A DNA stretch of 5,826 bases from an uncultured Bacilli bacterium (GCA_944359735.1 CALVTA010000069.1:1-5826), one strand, 5' to 3'; positions 1 to 5,572 are shown, counted from the first letter of the stretch. Notes: generated by a model not told the origin, from the sequence alone. Numbers and translations: made by a program.

Positions 1-76
1 GGCTTCATAGCTCAGTCGGTAGAGCAAAGGACTGAAAATCCTTGTGTCGCTGGTTCGATTCCCGCTGGAGCCACCA
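1..76 (+). tRNA. tRNA-Phe (anticodon GAA)
   Basis: A complete cloverleaf is visible. The acceptor arms GGCTTCA and TGGAGCC pair with one G-T wobble. The D-arm reads AGCTCAGTCGGTAGAGC, the anticodon loop CTGAAAA carries GAA, and the T-arm contains GGTTCGATTCC. Discriminator A is followed by an encoded CCA at 74-76. The gene begins at base 1, so its promoter or any tRNA gene before it lies outside the window. The next tRNA in view is on the opposite strand at the far end, so this gene is the last of its transcript, as the terminator directly behind it confirms. Confidence 0.97.
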
Positions 77-86
77 GATTGATAAA

Positions 87-118
87 AAAACTCGAACTTT
101 TATAGTTTGAGTTTTAAT
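87..118 (+). terminator. Intrinsic terminator of tRNA-Phe
   Basis: The arms AAAACTCGAAC (87-97) and GTTTGAGTTTT (105-115) pair over 11 positions with one G-T wobble, around a 7-base loop. The T-run is the distal part of the stem. It begins 10 bases after the tRNA CCA end, the right place to end the tRNA transcript. A near-identical unit follows tRNA-Ala on the other strand at 5573-5599, and the conserved pairing supports a real function. Confidence 0.75.
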
Positions 119-146
119 ATAATTTTATGTGATTTATTTTAATCAT

Positions 147-178
147 AAAAATAGAGTTCCAACTGAACTCTATTTTTT
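147..178. terminator. Bidirectional terminator between tRNA-Phe and lipoprotein gene
   Basis: This is a perfect 13-bp inverted repeat: AAAAATAGAGTTC (147-159) and GAACTCTATTTTT (165-177), with the 5-base loop CAACT. Read rightward it ends in a run of six T and would catch read-through from tRNA-Phe. Read leftward it also ends in TTTTT and lies about 30 bases past the stop codon of the minus-strand lipoprotein gene. It can therefore serve two converging transcripts. Confidence 0.85.
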
Positions 179-208
179 AATAAAATTTTAGGTTAGTAAC
201 ATTGATCA

Positions 209-685
209 TTAACTTGTTTTTTTACATATAGCTCCCATACTTTCATATACGCTTTTTATATCACTAACCTTAATTTTTCCATCTTTGATTAACTGACCAT
301 TCGCTGAATCTATTTCTAATAGTTTATCAGTATTAATCTTCTCATAATTAATATCAACAGTTGAAGTTAACTTACTATCTTCTATTTTTACATTATACTC
401 ATAATATTTTACATTCTTATAAGCACTATACAAAGATTCTATTTGCTCTTTATAAGTATTCAATATATCAATATTACTGCTTTCAACTGTTTCTACACTC
501 TTAACTCTTGTTACATAGTCATTTGTGTAATTGATATTATACTTAAGACTAGTCTTAATATTATTTTGATTTGTTGTCCTAGTACAAGTCATAGACTCAT
601 TTTTTTCACTACCACATCCTGTAACTGTAAGTATCAATATAAACACCAAAAAAAAACCACTCCAAAATTTAAATCTCTTTTTCAT
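209..685 (-). CDS. Small lipoprotein, DUF1307/YehR-like
   Basis: This is a 158-residue secreted lipoprotein of unknown function. The N-terminus MKKRFKFW is positive and is followed by a hydrophobic stretch (about residues 9-22) and the lipobox LTVTGC. Lipidation and cleavage are expected at Cys24, leaving a mature protein of about 135 residues anchored outside the membrane. The mature part resembles the DUF1307 group that includes Escherichia coli YehR: a threonine-rich first strand (MTCTRTT), a two-strand segment with YNINYTNDYVTRVKS, the helix segment YKEQIESLYSAYKNVKYYEY, and a C-terminal helix ending near YESMGAICK. That assignment is from memory of the family and is moderately sure. The start is firm: AGGAGG (691-696, minus) lies 5 bases before the ATG. 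The gene stands alone, diverges from the SPOR gene and ends at the hairpin at 147-178. No catalytic motif is visible. Confidence 0.88.
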   Translation of the reverse strand: MKKRFKFWSGFFLVFILILTVTGCGSEKNESMTCTRTTNQNNIKTSLKYNINYTNDYVTRVKSVETVESSNIDILNTYKEQIESLYSAYKNVKYYEYNVKIEDSKLTSTVDINYEKINTDKLLEIDSANGQLIKDGKIKVSDIKSVYESMGAICKKTS

Positions 686-776
686 AAAATCCTCCTACTA
701 TTAATGTATCACTTTTCTTAAAAATTTACTACAACTTTCGACAAAATAATAAACAAGAATTTGGTAAATTAGTAAT

Positions 777-782
777 GGTGAT
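777..782 (+). promoter_or_regulatory. Ribosome binding site GGTGAT that favours the ATG at 787
   Basis: GGTGAT matches the downstream half of the full Shine-Dalgarno sequence AGGAGGTGAT and lies 4 bases before ATG 787. An in-frame ATG at 775 would overlap this site and has no Shine-Dalgarno of its own. The same GGTGAT with a 4-base gap precedes the spoIVFA-like gene (3341-3346), so this arrangement is used twice in the window. Confidence 0.6.
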
Positions 783-786
783 AATA

Positions 787-1239
787 ATGACAAAGAGTTT
801 TTTTATAACAATGATAGTGGCAATCATGCTAGGAGCAGTTTTAGGAAATTTTTTATTTGAAAAGTACAAACTAGAATCAGAAAGTGTTGTAAAAGAAGTA
901 AATAGTACTTATTTTTTGATGGAAGGCAGCTATAGTACAAAAGAACAAGCTGATAGATCTAGTGGTGATATTAGTACTAAACTAATTATTAAAGAAGATG
1001 CTAACTATATTGTCTATCTTGCAATTACTCAAAATAATGATAATTTAGAAAAGCTCCAGAAACTATATGAACAACTAGATATTAATGTCACAATAAAAAA
1101 GATGAGTATAGAAAATGAAGAATTTTTGGCAACTTTAGAACAAATGGATCTACTTTTAAATAAGACATCATCAAATGATGAAATATTGGCTATCAATGAA
1201 GTTGTACTAGCTAACTATCAAGAATTTGTTTTAGAGTAA
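787..1239 (+). CDS. Membrane-anchored SPOR-like domain protein in the SpoIIB position
   Basis: This 150-residue protein has a short cytoplasmic start (MTKS), one membrane segment (about residues 5-24) and an extracytoplasmic part. Residues of about 41-107 look like a SPOR domain, the fold that binds denuded septal peptidoglycan. The segment YFLMEGSYSTKEQAD matches the usual opening (aromatic, hydrophobic, G-S/T-F/Y, then a helix with a conserved Ala). The segment NYIVYLAIT matches the 'yrVyvG' strand, followed by a helix and a final strand VTIKKMSI. A helical tail of about 40 residues has no clear match. In B. subtilis the SPOR protein SpoIIB, which acts in septal thinning and engulfment, is encoded just upstream of maf-radC-mreB, so the position supports an equivalent role. 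Sequence similarity to SpoIIB itself was not tested. The start at 787 is chosen over 775 by the GGTGAT site. No strong promoter is visible upstream. Confidence 0.72.
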   Translation: MTKSFFITMIVAIMLGAVLGNFLFEKYKLESESVVKEVNSTYFLMEGSYSTKEQADRSSGDISTKLIIKEDANYIVYLAITQNNDNLEKLQKLYEQLDINVTIKKMSIENEEFLATLEQMDLLLNKTSSNDEILAINEVVLANYQEFVLE

Positions 1240-1259
1240 AATTTGATTTCTTGTATAAT
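1230..1259 (+). promoter_or_regulatory. Possible promoter for radC
   Basis: A perfect -10 hexamer TATAAT lies at 1254-1259, with a weak -35 candidate TTTAGA (1230-1235) 18 bases upstream, overlapping the end of the SPOR gene. Transcription would start near 1266, just before the AAGGGGG ribosome binding site. In AT-rich DNA a lone TATAAT is weak evidence, so radC may also be read from further upstream. Confidence 0.35.
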
Positions 1260-1280
1260 AATATAAGTAAGGGGGAAAAA

Positions 1281-1958
1281 ATGAAAATAAAAGAAATACC
1301 TATAACTGAAAGGCCAAGAGAAAAACTAATAAAAAAAGGAGCTGGAAGTCTTTCAAGTAGTGAGCTATTAGCAATTATTCTTCAAGGTGGAGTCAAAAAC
1401 ATTAATGCCAACGAATTAGCTTTTGAACTATTAAAAGAAGTAAGATCTATGAAAAATTTTATTAATATTTCATATCAAGAACTAATTAACATAAAGGGGA
1501 TAGGTCCAGTAAAAGCTACTAAAATATTAGCAACAGTAGAATTAGGAAAAAGAATATTTTTAGAAAATGAAAAAGAAAACATAAAACTAACTAATGCTCT
1601 AGATAGTTATAATTATAGTAAATCTTTTTTCTACGGCTTAAAACAGGAATGCTTTTATTGTCTTTATCTAAATAGCAAAAAAGTACTTTTAAGTAGTAAA
1701 TTATTATTTAAAGGCACAATGACTAAAAGTAGCGTCCATCCAAGAGAAATATTCAAAGAAGCATATAAGGTAAATGCTAGTTATATTGTCTGCTTACATA
1801 ATCATCCTTCAGGAATAGTTAGTCCTAGTCCTAAAGATATAGAGTTTACAAAATATTTAATAGAACTTGGAATGATCCATGGTGTTTTAATACTTGATCA
1901 TTTAATTGTAAGTGAAAAAGATTATTATAGTTTTTTAGAAAATAATTTATTAGAATAA
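1281..1958 (+). CDS. radC: RadC family JAB/MPN domain protein
   Basis: This is a full-length RadC-family protein of 225 residues, the usual size. The N-terminal block has the family signature (ERPREKL, then GAGSLSSSELLAIIL). A helix-hairpin-helix lies at about residues 71-82 (IKGIGPVKATKI). The C-terminal MPN+/JAMM domain carries the zinc motif HNHPSG (173-178), with H173, H175, S183 and D186 fitting H-x-H-x7-S-x-x-D, preceded by the conserved SSVHPREIFKEA. All metal-site residues are present. The role is unsettled: the old link to radiation repair in E. coli came from a recG allele, and DNA-processing or recombination-related work is only inferred. ATG 1281 is preceded by AAGGGGG with a 5-base gap; the in-frame TTG at 1251 has no such site and lies across the likely -10. 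The position before mreC matches B. subtilis, although mreB is missing between them. Confidence 0.96.
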   Translation: MKIKEIPITERPREKLIKKGAGSLSSSELLAIILQGGVKNINANELAFELLKEVRSMKNFINISYQELINIKGIGPVKATKILATVELGKRIFLENEKENIKLTNALDSYNYSKSFFYGLKQECFYCLYLNSKKVLLSSKLLFKGTMTKSSVHPREIFKEAYKVNASYIVCLHNHPSGIVSPSPKDIEFTKYLIELGMIHGVLILDHLIVSEKDYYSFLENNLLE

Positions 1959-1987
1959 TTGCAAAAAGCAAAAGATATGGGTATACT
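1959..1987 (+). promoter_or_regulatory. Likely promoter for mreCD
   Basis: A -35 TTGCAA (1959-1964, 4 of 6) and a -10 TATACT (1982-1987, 5 of 6) are separated by exactly 17 bases, in the gap directly after the radC stop. Transcription would begin near 1994, just ahead of the AAAGGA ribosome binding site at 1996-2001. A start there would exclude the TTG at 1993 as initiation codon of mreC. Confidence 0.5.
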
Positions 1988-2010
1988 AAATCTTGAAAGG
2001 AATAATTGCT

Positions 2011-2808
2011 ATGTATAAAAAAAGTAAAAAAAGAAGGAAAATTATTATAATTCTTATAGTCATATTTTGTTCTTTTTTCGTTTTATTTTATTCTCTATCA
2101 TCTAACAGGAAACTAACGCTAGTTGAGTCGTTTTTTAAAGATACCGCTGCTATAATAATGAAAGGAGTAATGTTACCGTTTACTTCTTTAAATGCCAATA
2201 AAGATAGTGATTTAACAGAAAGTTATGTAATTCAAAAAAATTTAAATGTTCATTTAGAGGAAGAAATAGAACAATTACGTGATGTTTTAGATTTAAATCA
2301 AACTTTAACTGGATATGATGTTGTAAATGCAACTGTTATAACTAGAAATAGAGGATATTGGTATCAAACACTAACTATAGATAAAGGAAAAAAAGATGGT
2401 TTAAAGAAAAATATGGTCGCCATTACTAAGAATGGTTTGATTGGTAAAATTCAAAAAGTTACAAATTACTCCAGTGAAATAAAATTAATAACAGCAAATG
2501 ATGTAAATAATAAAGTATCTGTTTCTATTGCTACGACTACAGGAGAAACAACCGCTATTCTTAGTGGTTATGACAAAGATAGCAATTTAGTTTTAATAAG
2601 TGGAGTTGATAGCAGAGTTAATATTAAAGAAGGAGATGTTGTTACAACCAGTGGTCTAGGTGGAATGTTTCCAAGAGGTATTTATATAGGAGAAGTTAAA
2701 ACAATTAAAAATGACAAATATGGGTTAAGTAAAACTTTGGGGGTAGAAACAAGTCAAAATTTTAATAATATTCACTATGTTACTGTCTTAAAGGAGGAAG
2801 AAAAGTGA
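2011..2808 (+). CDS. mreC: Rod shape-determining protein MreC
   Basis: MreC is an extracytoplasmic scaffold of the elongasome that links MreB/MreD to RodA and penicillin-binding proteins for lateral wall synthesis. This copy has 265 residues, close to the usual length. A basic start (MYKKSKKRRK) and one membrane segment (about 10-30) are followed by a predicted coiled coil (about 68-94, with HLEEEIEQLRDVLDL). The two-barrel core follows from about residue 100: VVNATVITRNRGYWYQTLTI, a GKKDGLKKNMVAITKNGLIG block, and the typical end with GDVVTTSGLGGMFPRGIYIG. ATG 2011 is preferred over the in-frame TTG at 1993 because AAAGGA lies 9 bases before it and the likely promoter starts transcription at about 1994. 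Its stop TGA overlaps the GTG start of mreD. It is the only gene in the window ending in TGA. mreB, its usual upstream neighbour, is absent. Confidence 0.95.
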   Translation: MYKKSKKRRKIIIILIVIFCSFFVLFYSLSSNRKLTLVESFFKDTAAIIMKGVMLPFTSLNANKDSDLTESYVIQKNLNVHLEEEIEQLRDVLDLNQTLTGYDVVNATVITRNRGYWYQTLTIDKGKKDGLKKNMVAITKNGLIGKIQKVTNYSSEIKLITANDVNNKVSVSIATTTGETTAILSGYDKDSNLVLISGVDSRVNIKEGDVVTTSGLGGMFPRGIYIGEVKTIKNDKYGLSKTLGVETSQNFNNIHYVTVLKEEEK

Positions 2809-3305
2809 TATTTCAACTTATAATTGTTATAATTTCTTTCTTTTTAGATGGTATATTAAGCAACTTTCTTTCTTATATGATTTCAGATTTATCACTTTTT
2901 ACACCATATTTTACTATTGTTAGCATCATAATAATTTATCCTTTTTTTGCTAAAAAGAATAATCATTATTTTATTTTGGTTGGCGTAACTGGTTTTTTAT
3001 ATGATTTATTTTATACCAATTTATTATTTACAAATACTATTTTCTTTTTATTAATTGGTTTGATTGTAAGTGCATTATATAAAAAAATTCAACTAAATAT
3101 AATTACAAATTTCTTTTTGCTAGTTTTTGTTATAGTATTATATCATTCCATATTTGCTCTAAGTCTTTTTATTTTTAATGTTGTTCCCATTACTATAGAT
3201 AATGTTTTATACTTAATTAGCCATAGTCTTATCTTAAACATAATTTATGGCGAAATTCTATATTTAATTTGTAAATATTTGCCGCATAAAAGACAGCTTA
3301 ACTAA
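2805..3305 (+). CDS. mreD: Rod shape-determining protein MreD
   Basis: This is a 166-residue, almost wholly hydrophobic protein with about five membrane segments, fitting the family's usual size. The segment FLDGILSNFL near the start and FLYDLFYTNLLFTNTIFFLL in the middle resemble conserved MreD regions. MreD is an inner-membrane partner of MreC in the elongasome. It starts with GTG, which overlaps the mreC stop in the shared GTGA. The Shine-Dalgarno AAGGAGG (2791-2797) sits inside mreC, 7 bases before the GTG, so the pair is almost certainly translationally coupled. The stop codon lies in the loop of a hairpin followed by a T-run, which probably closes the mreCD transcript. MreD sequences diverge strongly, so the call leans on position after mreC as well as on sequence. 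Confidence 0.93.
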   Translation: MIFQLIIVIISFFLDGILSNFLSYMISDLSLFTPYFTIVSIIIIYPFFAKKNNHYFILVGVTGFLYDLFYTNLLFTNTIFFLLIGLIVSALYKKIQLNIITNFFLLVFVIVLYHSIFALSLFIFNVVPITIDNVLYLISHSLILNIIYGEILYLICKYLPHKRQLN

Positions 3306-3316
3306 TGTCTTTTTTT
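3288..3316 (+). terminator. Terminator overlapping the mreD stop codon
   Basis: AAAAGACA (3288-3295) and TGTCTTTT (3306-3313) form an 8-bp stem with a 10-base loop, and the T-run extends to 3316. The stem contains only two G-C pairs, so it may act as a partial terminator. The mreD stop TAA (3303-3305) is in the loop, so a ribosome finishing mreD would cover the hairpin. Confidence 0.55.
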
Positions 3317-3329
3317 CTATACTAAATCA

Positions 3330-3346
3330 TATAATTTATTGGTGAT
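3330..3346 (+). promoter_or_regulatory. Possible -10 element and ribosome binding site of the spoIVFA-like gene
   Basis: TATAAT (3330-3335) is followed by GGTGAT (3341-3346), which is 4 bases before the ATG at 3351. No good -35 lies 16-18 bases upstream, where the mreD hairpin sits, so a promoter is only possible. The ribosome binding site is supported by the identical arrangement at the SPOR gene. Confidence 0.35.
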
Positions 3347-3350
3347 ATAA

Positions 3351-3929
3351 ATGGTAGAATCAAAGTTTTATAAACAAAAACAGACTCCTCAAAACAATAA
3401 TCTAAAGAAATATATAAGAAATTTTATAACTAAATTTTTAATCACTATCATTATTATGCTTTTACTTTTAATAGGATTTAAAACAAATATAGACTTTAAA
3501 AATAGTTTTAATAAATATGTCTATAATACATCATTACCATTTACAGATTTTAAAGAACTTTATGATACTTACTTTAAAGGTACTAAAAACAAGGATAACA
3601 CAAAAGAAGTCTTTAATGAACAATTAACTTATACTGATAAGAGCATGTACGAAGATGGTGTTAAACTAACTGTTAGTAAGAATTATCTAGTAAAAGCTTT
3701 AGATAGTGGTATAGTTGTTTTTATTGGAGAAAAAGATAAATATGGAAAGACCATTATTATCCAACAAATGAATGGTGTTGATGTTTTTTATGGAAATGTT
3801 AATAGTAGCGTTAATATGTATGATTATATAGAAAAAGGAAGTCTTATAGGAGAAGTAATAGATACAAAACTTTATCTTGCTTTTCAAAAAGAAGGAAATT
3901 TTGTTGATTATAAAGAATATCTTAAATAA
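3351..3929 (+). CDS. spoIVFA: SpoIVFA-like membrane protein with degenerate LytM (M23) domain
   Basis: This 192-residue protein has a basic cytoplasmic start, one membrane segment (about residues 28-43), a linker, and a LytM/M23-type beta fold from about 108 to the end. The fold is recognised by VKALDSGIVVFIGE, the strand TIIIQQ, NGVDVFYGNV and YIEKGSLIGEV, which match the M23 pattern 'v.A..dG.V......gyG..v.i.h..g....Y.hl.......G..i'. The zinc and catalytic histidines are gone: the strand His is Gln (about 138-139), 'YGHL' reads YGNV, and 'LHFE' reads LYLAF. It is therefore a non-enzymatic LytM protein. In B. subtilis SpoIVFA is likewise an inactive LytM membrane protein that holds SpoIVFB in check in the outer forespore membrane. 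The next gene is spoIVFB and overlaps this one, which makes the identification good by context. It is shorter than the Bacillus protein (about 264 residues). The gene symbol rests on synteny more than sequence. Confidence 0.82.
   Translation: MVESKFYKQKQTPQNNNLKKYIRNFITKFLITIIIMLLLLIGFKTNIDFKNSFNKYVYNTSLPFTDFKELYDTYFKGTKNKDNTKEVFNEQLTYTDKSMYEDGVKLTVSKNYLVKALDSGIVVFIGEKDKYGKTIIIQQMNGVDVFYGNVNSSVNMYDYIEKGSLIGEVIDTKLYLAFQKEGNFVDYKEYLK
3891..3896 (+). promoter_or_regulatory. Ribosome binding site GAAGGA that points to a TTG start for spoIVFB
   Basis: GAAGGA inside the 3' end of spoIVFA is 7 bases before TTG 3904 and 4 bases before TTG 3901. No ATG occurs in frame between here and the HECGH active site, so a non-ATG start is forced. 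TTG 3904 has the better spacing. Confidence 0.5.
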
Positions 3930-4668
3930 AATTTACATACATCCTAGTTGTTATATACTACTATTATTATCAATAATATCAGCCCAATTTCAGGTAGCTA
4001 TAATTGTAAGCTTTCTTTTATTAATTCACGAATGTGGTCATTTTTTTACAGCTTATTTTTTTAACTGGCCCACTGAAAGAATTACTTTTTATCCTTTTGG
4101 AGGTGTTTCTAAATTTACTCATGAGATAAACTGCCCTCTCAAAGAAGAATTAATTGTACTTTTAATGGGGCCTATTATGCAGATAGTAGGTTATATATTT
4201 TTAAAAGAATTAATTTACTCCTATAATTATGAAGAACTAATAAAAACTATCCATTATAATATTATAATTTTTAATCTTTTTCCTATTTATCCGTTAGATG
4301 GTGGTAGAATTATTCAAGTTTTAACTTGCTATTTAACTTCGTATAATTTAAGCTTTAAAATAATATATATAATTTCTTATTTCTTCTTGTTTATACTACT
4401 TTTATCATTTATATATAATCCCACTTTAAATATTTTATTAATAACTACTTTACTTATCATTAAACTTATTAAAGAAAAGCAAAAAACAAATTATTATTTA
4501 GAAAAATTCACTCTTGAAAGGTATCTCCATAAATATAATTTTAAAAAGAGTAAAATAGTTCCTTCGCCAAAAGCATTTAAAAGAGACTACCATCATTTAA
4601 TCAAAGCAAAAAACAAATATTATTTGGAAGAAGAATATCTTTTAAATAAATACAAAAATAAATTTTAG
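3904..4668 (+). CDS. spoIVFB: SpoIVFB-like intramembrane metalloprotease (M50, site-2 protease family)
   Basis: This zinc protease of 254 residues (B. subtilis protein: 288) has an active site inside the membrane. The zinc motif HECGH is at residues 42-46, and the third ligand lies in NLFPIYPLDGGR (124-135, D132). Both match B. subtilis SpoIVFB closely in position. PFGG at 64-67 and the segment PLKEELIVLLMGP (78-90) are further family marks. About five to six membrane segments are followed by a charged tail (from about 195). The tail contains FTLERY and resembles a shortened form of the C-terminal regulatory (CBS) region. In Bacillus the enzyme cleaves pro-sigma-K in the mother cell; here the substrate is inferred only. 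The gene overlaps spoIVFA by 26 bases and has its ribosome binding site inside it, so the two products are coupled. Start TTG 3904 is favoured, with TTG 3901 and TTG 3877 as alternatives. No terminator is evident before the next promoter. Confidence 0.92.
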   Translation: MIIKNILNKIYIHPSCYILLLLSIISAQFQVAIIVSFLLLIHECGHFFTAYFFNWPTERITFYPFGGVSKFTHEINCPLKEELIVLLMGPIMQIVGYIFLKELIYSYNYEELIKTIHYNIIIFNLFPIYPLDGGRIIQVLTCYLTSYNLSFKIIYIISYFFLFILLLSFIYNPTLNILLITTLLIIKLIKEKQKTNYYLEKFTLERYLHKYNFKKSKIVPSPKAFKRDYHHLIKAKNKYYLEEEYLLNKYKNKF

Positions 4669-4689
4669 GTAGTATATTATATAAATAAA

Positions 4690-4698
4690 TGCTATAAT
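4690..4698 (+). promoter_or_regulatory. Extended -10 promoter of the DedA gene
   Basis: TGCTATAAT fits the extended -10 form TG-n-TATAAT. No convincing -35 lies upstream, which extended -10 promoters can do without. Transcription would begin near 4705 and give a leader of about 24 bases with the ribosome binding site AAAGGAGAT (4716-4724). This makes the DedA gene a transcription unit separable from spoIVFB. Confidence 0.55.
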
Positions 4699-4728
4699 GA
4701 AAAAGATAACAAAGTAAAGGAGATAACA

Positions 4729-5355
4729 ATGGAAGAATTAATAATTTCTATTATGAATCAAATTGGATATTTAGGGGTATTTCTTTTAATTGCAATTGAA
4801 AATATATTTCCACCTATACCATCTGAAGTAATATTAGTATTTGGTGGTTTTATGACTACTTACACATCATTAAACATACCTATAATGATACTATCAGCAA
4901 CATTAGGATCCTTATTAGGAGCGATAGTATTGTATTATGTTGGTAAAATTTTTAATAAAGAAAGATTGAAGAGAATAATATCAGGTAAAATAGGTAAGGT
5001 TTTAAGATTAAAAGAAAACGATATAGAAAAAGCAGATAAATGGTTTGATACTAAAGGTAATAAAACAGTTTTCTTTTGTAGGTTTATACCTATAGTTAGA
5101 AGTTTAATTTCTATTCCAGCTGGTATGAGTGAAATGCCAATGAGAAAATTTTTAACATATACTATAGCAGGTTCTCTGATATGGAATACTATTTTAATAG
5201 TAATAGGTAGTATAGTAGGAGATAAATGGGAAACAATTGTTGGTTACCTAGATGAATTTTCTAATATAATCTTAATTATTTTGATAATAATATTTATAGT
5301 AGCACTTTACTATTGGTTTATAATAAGAAAAAGAAAAAAAAATAAAAAGGCCTAG
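4729..5355 (+). CDS. DedA family (SNARE-associated / VTT domain) membrane protein
   Basis: This is a full-length DedA-family protein of 208 residues. The family motifs are present: E24 in the first helix, PPIPSE at 28-33, GGF (39-41), the amphipathic WFDTKG (105-110), and the arginine motif FCRFIPIVRSLISIPAG with R118 and R124. MPMRKF and GSLIWN (148-153) follow. Membrane segments or re-entrant loops fall near 13-43, 50-72, 113-132, 142-165 and 177-197, and the tail is basic (RKRKKNKK). DedA proteins are proton-linked membrane transporters; some members flip undecaprenyl phosphate or phosphatidylethanolamine and others support membrane potential and drug resistance. The lipid moved by this member cannot be read from the sequence. 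AGGAG lies 6 bases before the ATG. In Bacillus spoIVFB is followed by rplU, so this gene is not part of the conserved neighbourhood. It ends inside the hairpin at 5346-5375. Confidence 0.93.
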   Translation: MEELIISIMNQIGYLGVFLLIAIENIFPPIPSEVILVFGGFMTTYTSLNIPIMILSATLGSLLGAIVLYYVGKIFNKERLKRIISGKIGKVLRLKENDIEKADKWFDTKGNKTVFFCRFIPIVRSLISIPAGMSEMPMRKFLTYTIAGSLIWNTILIVIGSIVGDKWETIVGYLDEFSNIILIILIIIFIVALYYWFIIRKRKKNKKA

Positions 5356-5375
5356 GACATTAATTCTAGGTCTTT
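5346..5375. terminator. Hairpin terminator at the end of the DedA gene, strongest leftward
   Basis: The arms at 5346-5357 and 5364-5375 pair over 12 positions with two G-T wobbles; the core is CCTAG/CTAGG and the loop is CATTAA. The DedA stop (5353-5355) is in the left arm. Read rightward only the short TCTTTAATT follows. Read leftward the hairpin is followed by a long T-rich run (the A-rich codons for the DedA lysine tail), so it would work best for the minus-strand transcript that carries the hydrolase remnant. Confidence 0.65.
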
Positions 5376-5487
5376 AATTATAAATAAAAATAACTTAGTA
5401 TATTTATTTATCCAGCCATCTTTTTCATTGCTCTGTGACTTCATATGCAATACTGTCACCAAATATTAATACATTTACATCTTTCAT
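5352..5487 (-). pseudogene. Frameshifted N-terminal remnant of an SGNH/GDSL hydrolase
   Basis: Reading leftward from ATG (5487-5485) gives MKDVNVLIFGDSIAYEVTEQ and then TGA (5427-5425). VLIFGDSIAY is the opening strand and block I of SGNH/GDSL hydrolases, including the nucleophile Ser in GDS. One base over, starting at 5429, the frame continues as NEKDGWINKYTK, which fits the next conserved segment of the same family ('..GWV.RLR'). It then runs about 13 residues without recognisable similarity to a stop at 5352. The family needs about 180-220 residues and a C-terminal DxxH with the catalytic Asp and His; these are missing. A ribosome binding site AGGGGAT (5497-5491) and a possible promoter are still present, which suggests recent decay. 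It could instead be a 20-residue peptide that resembles the family by chance, but matches in two frames in the right order make that unlikely. The family call is by eye, without a search. Confidence 0.68.
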
Positions 5488-5530
5488 ATAATCCCCTAGA
5501 CTTGTATATTCTTTTGAGAAAAATACAAAC

Positions 5531-5558
5531 AACATAATTTATATAAATGTTTTGTCAA
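5531..5558 (-). promoter_or_regulatory. Possible promoter of the hydrolase remnant
   Basis: On the minus strand a perfect -35 TTGACA (5558-5553) is followed after 16 bases by TATGTT (5536-5531, 4 of 6). It sits between the tRNA-Ala terminator and the remnant's ribosome binding site, with a predicted leader of about 35-40 bases. Hexamers like these arise easily in AT-rich DNA, but the full -35 and the position make it credible. Confidence 0.45.
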
Positions 5559-5572
5559 ATTTAAAGCAAATT

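Noticed and set aside
443..721. Plus-strand open frame of 92 codons opposite the lipoprotein gene
   Set aside because: It is the antisense shadow of the lipoprotein gene, has no ribosome binding site, and its composition reflects the complement of an AT-rich gene.
3317..3337. A mother-cell sigma-E type promoter before the spoIVFA-like gene
   Set aside because: CATATAATT is one base from the sigma-E -10 pattern, but no ATA-type -35 lies 13-15 bases upstream, so the resemblance is not enough.
3699..3887. Minus-strand open frame of 62 codons inside the spoIVFA-like gene
   Set aside because: It is a shadow of the plus-strand gene, rich in Ile, Asn and Phe without any recognisable motif or start signal.
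2806..5427. Use of the Mycoplasma-type code (TGA as Trp), considered because of the extreme AT content
   Set aside because: All Trp codons in the recognised genes are TGG, none has an internal TGA, and mreC ends with TGA in a classical GTGA overlap with mreD. Reading through TGA in the hydrolase remnant does not restore the family motif, whereas a frameshift does.
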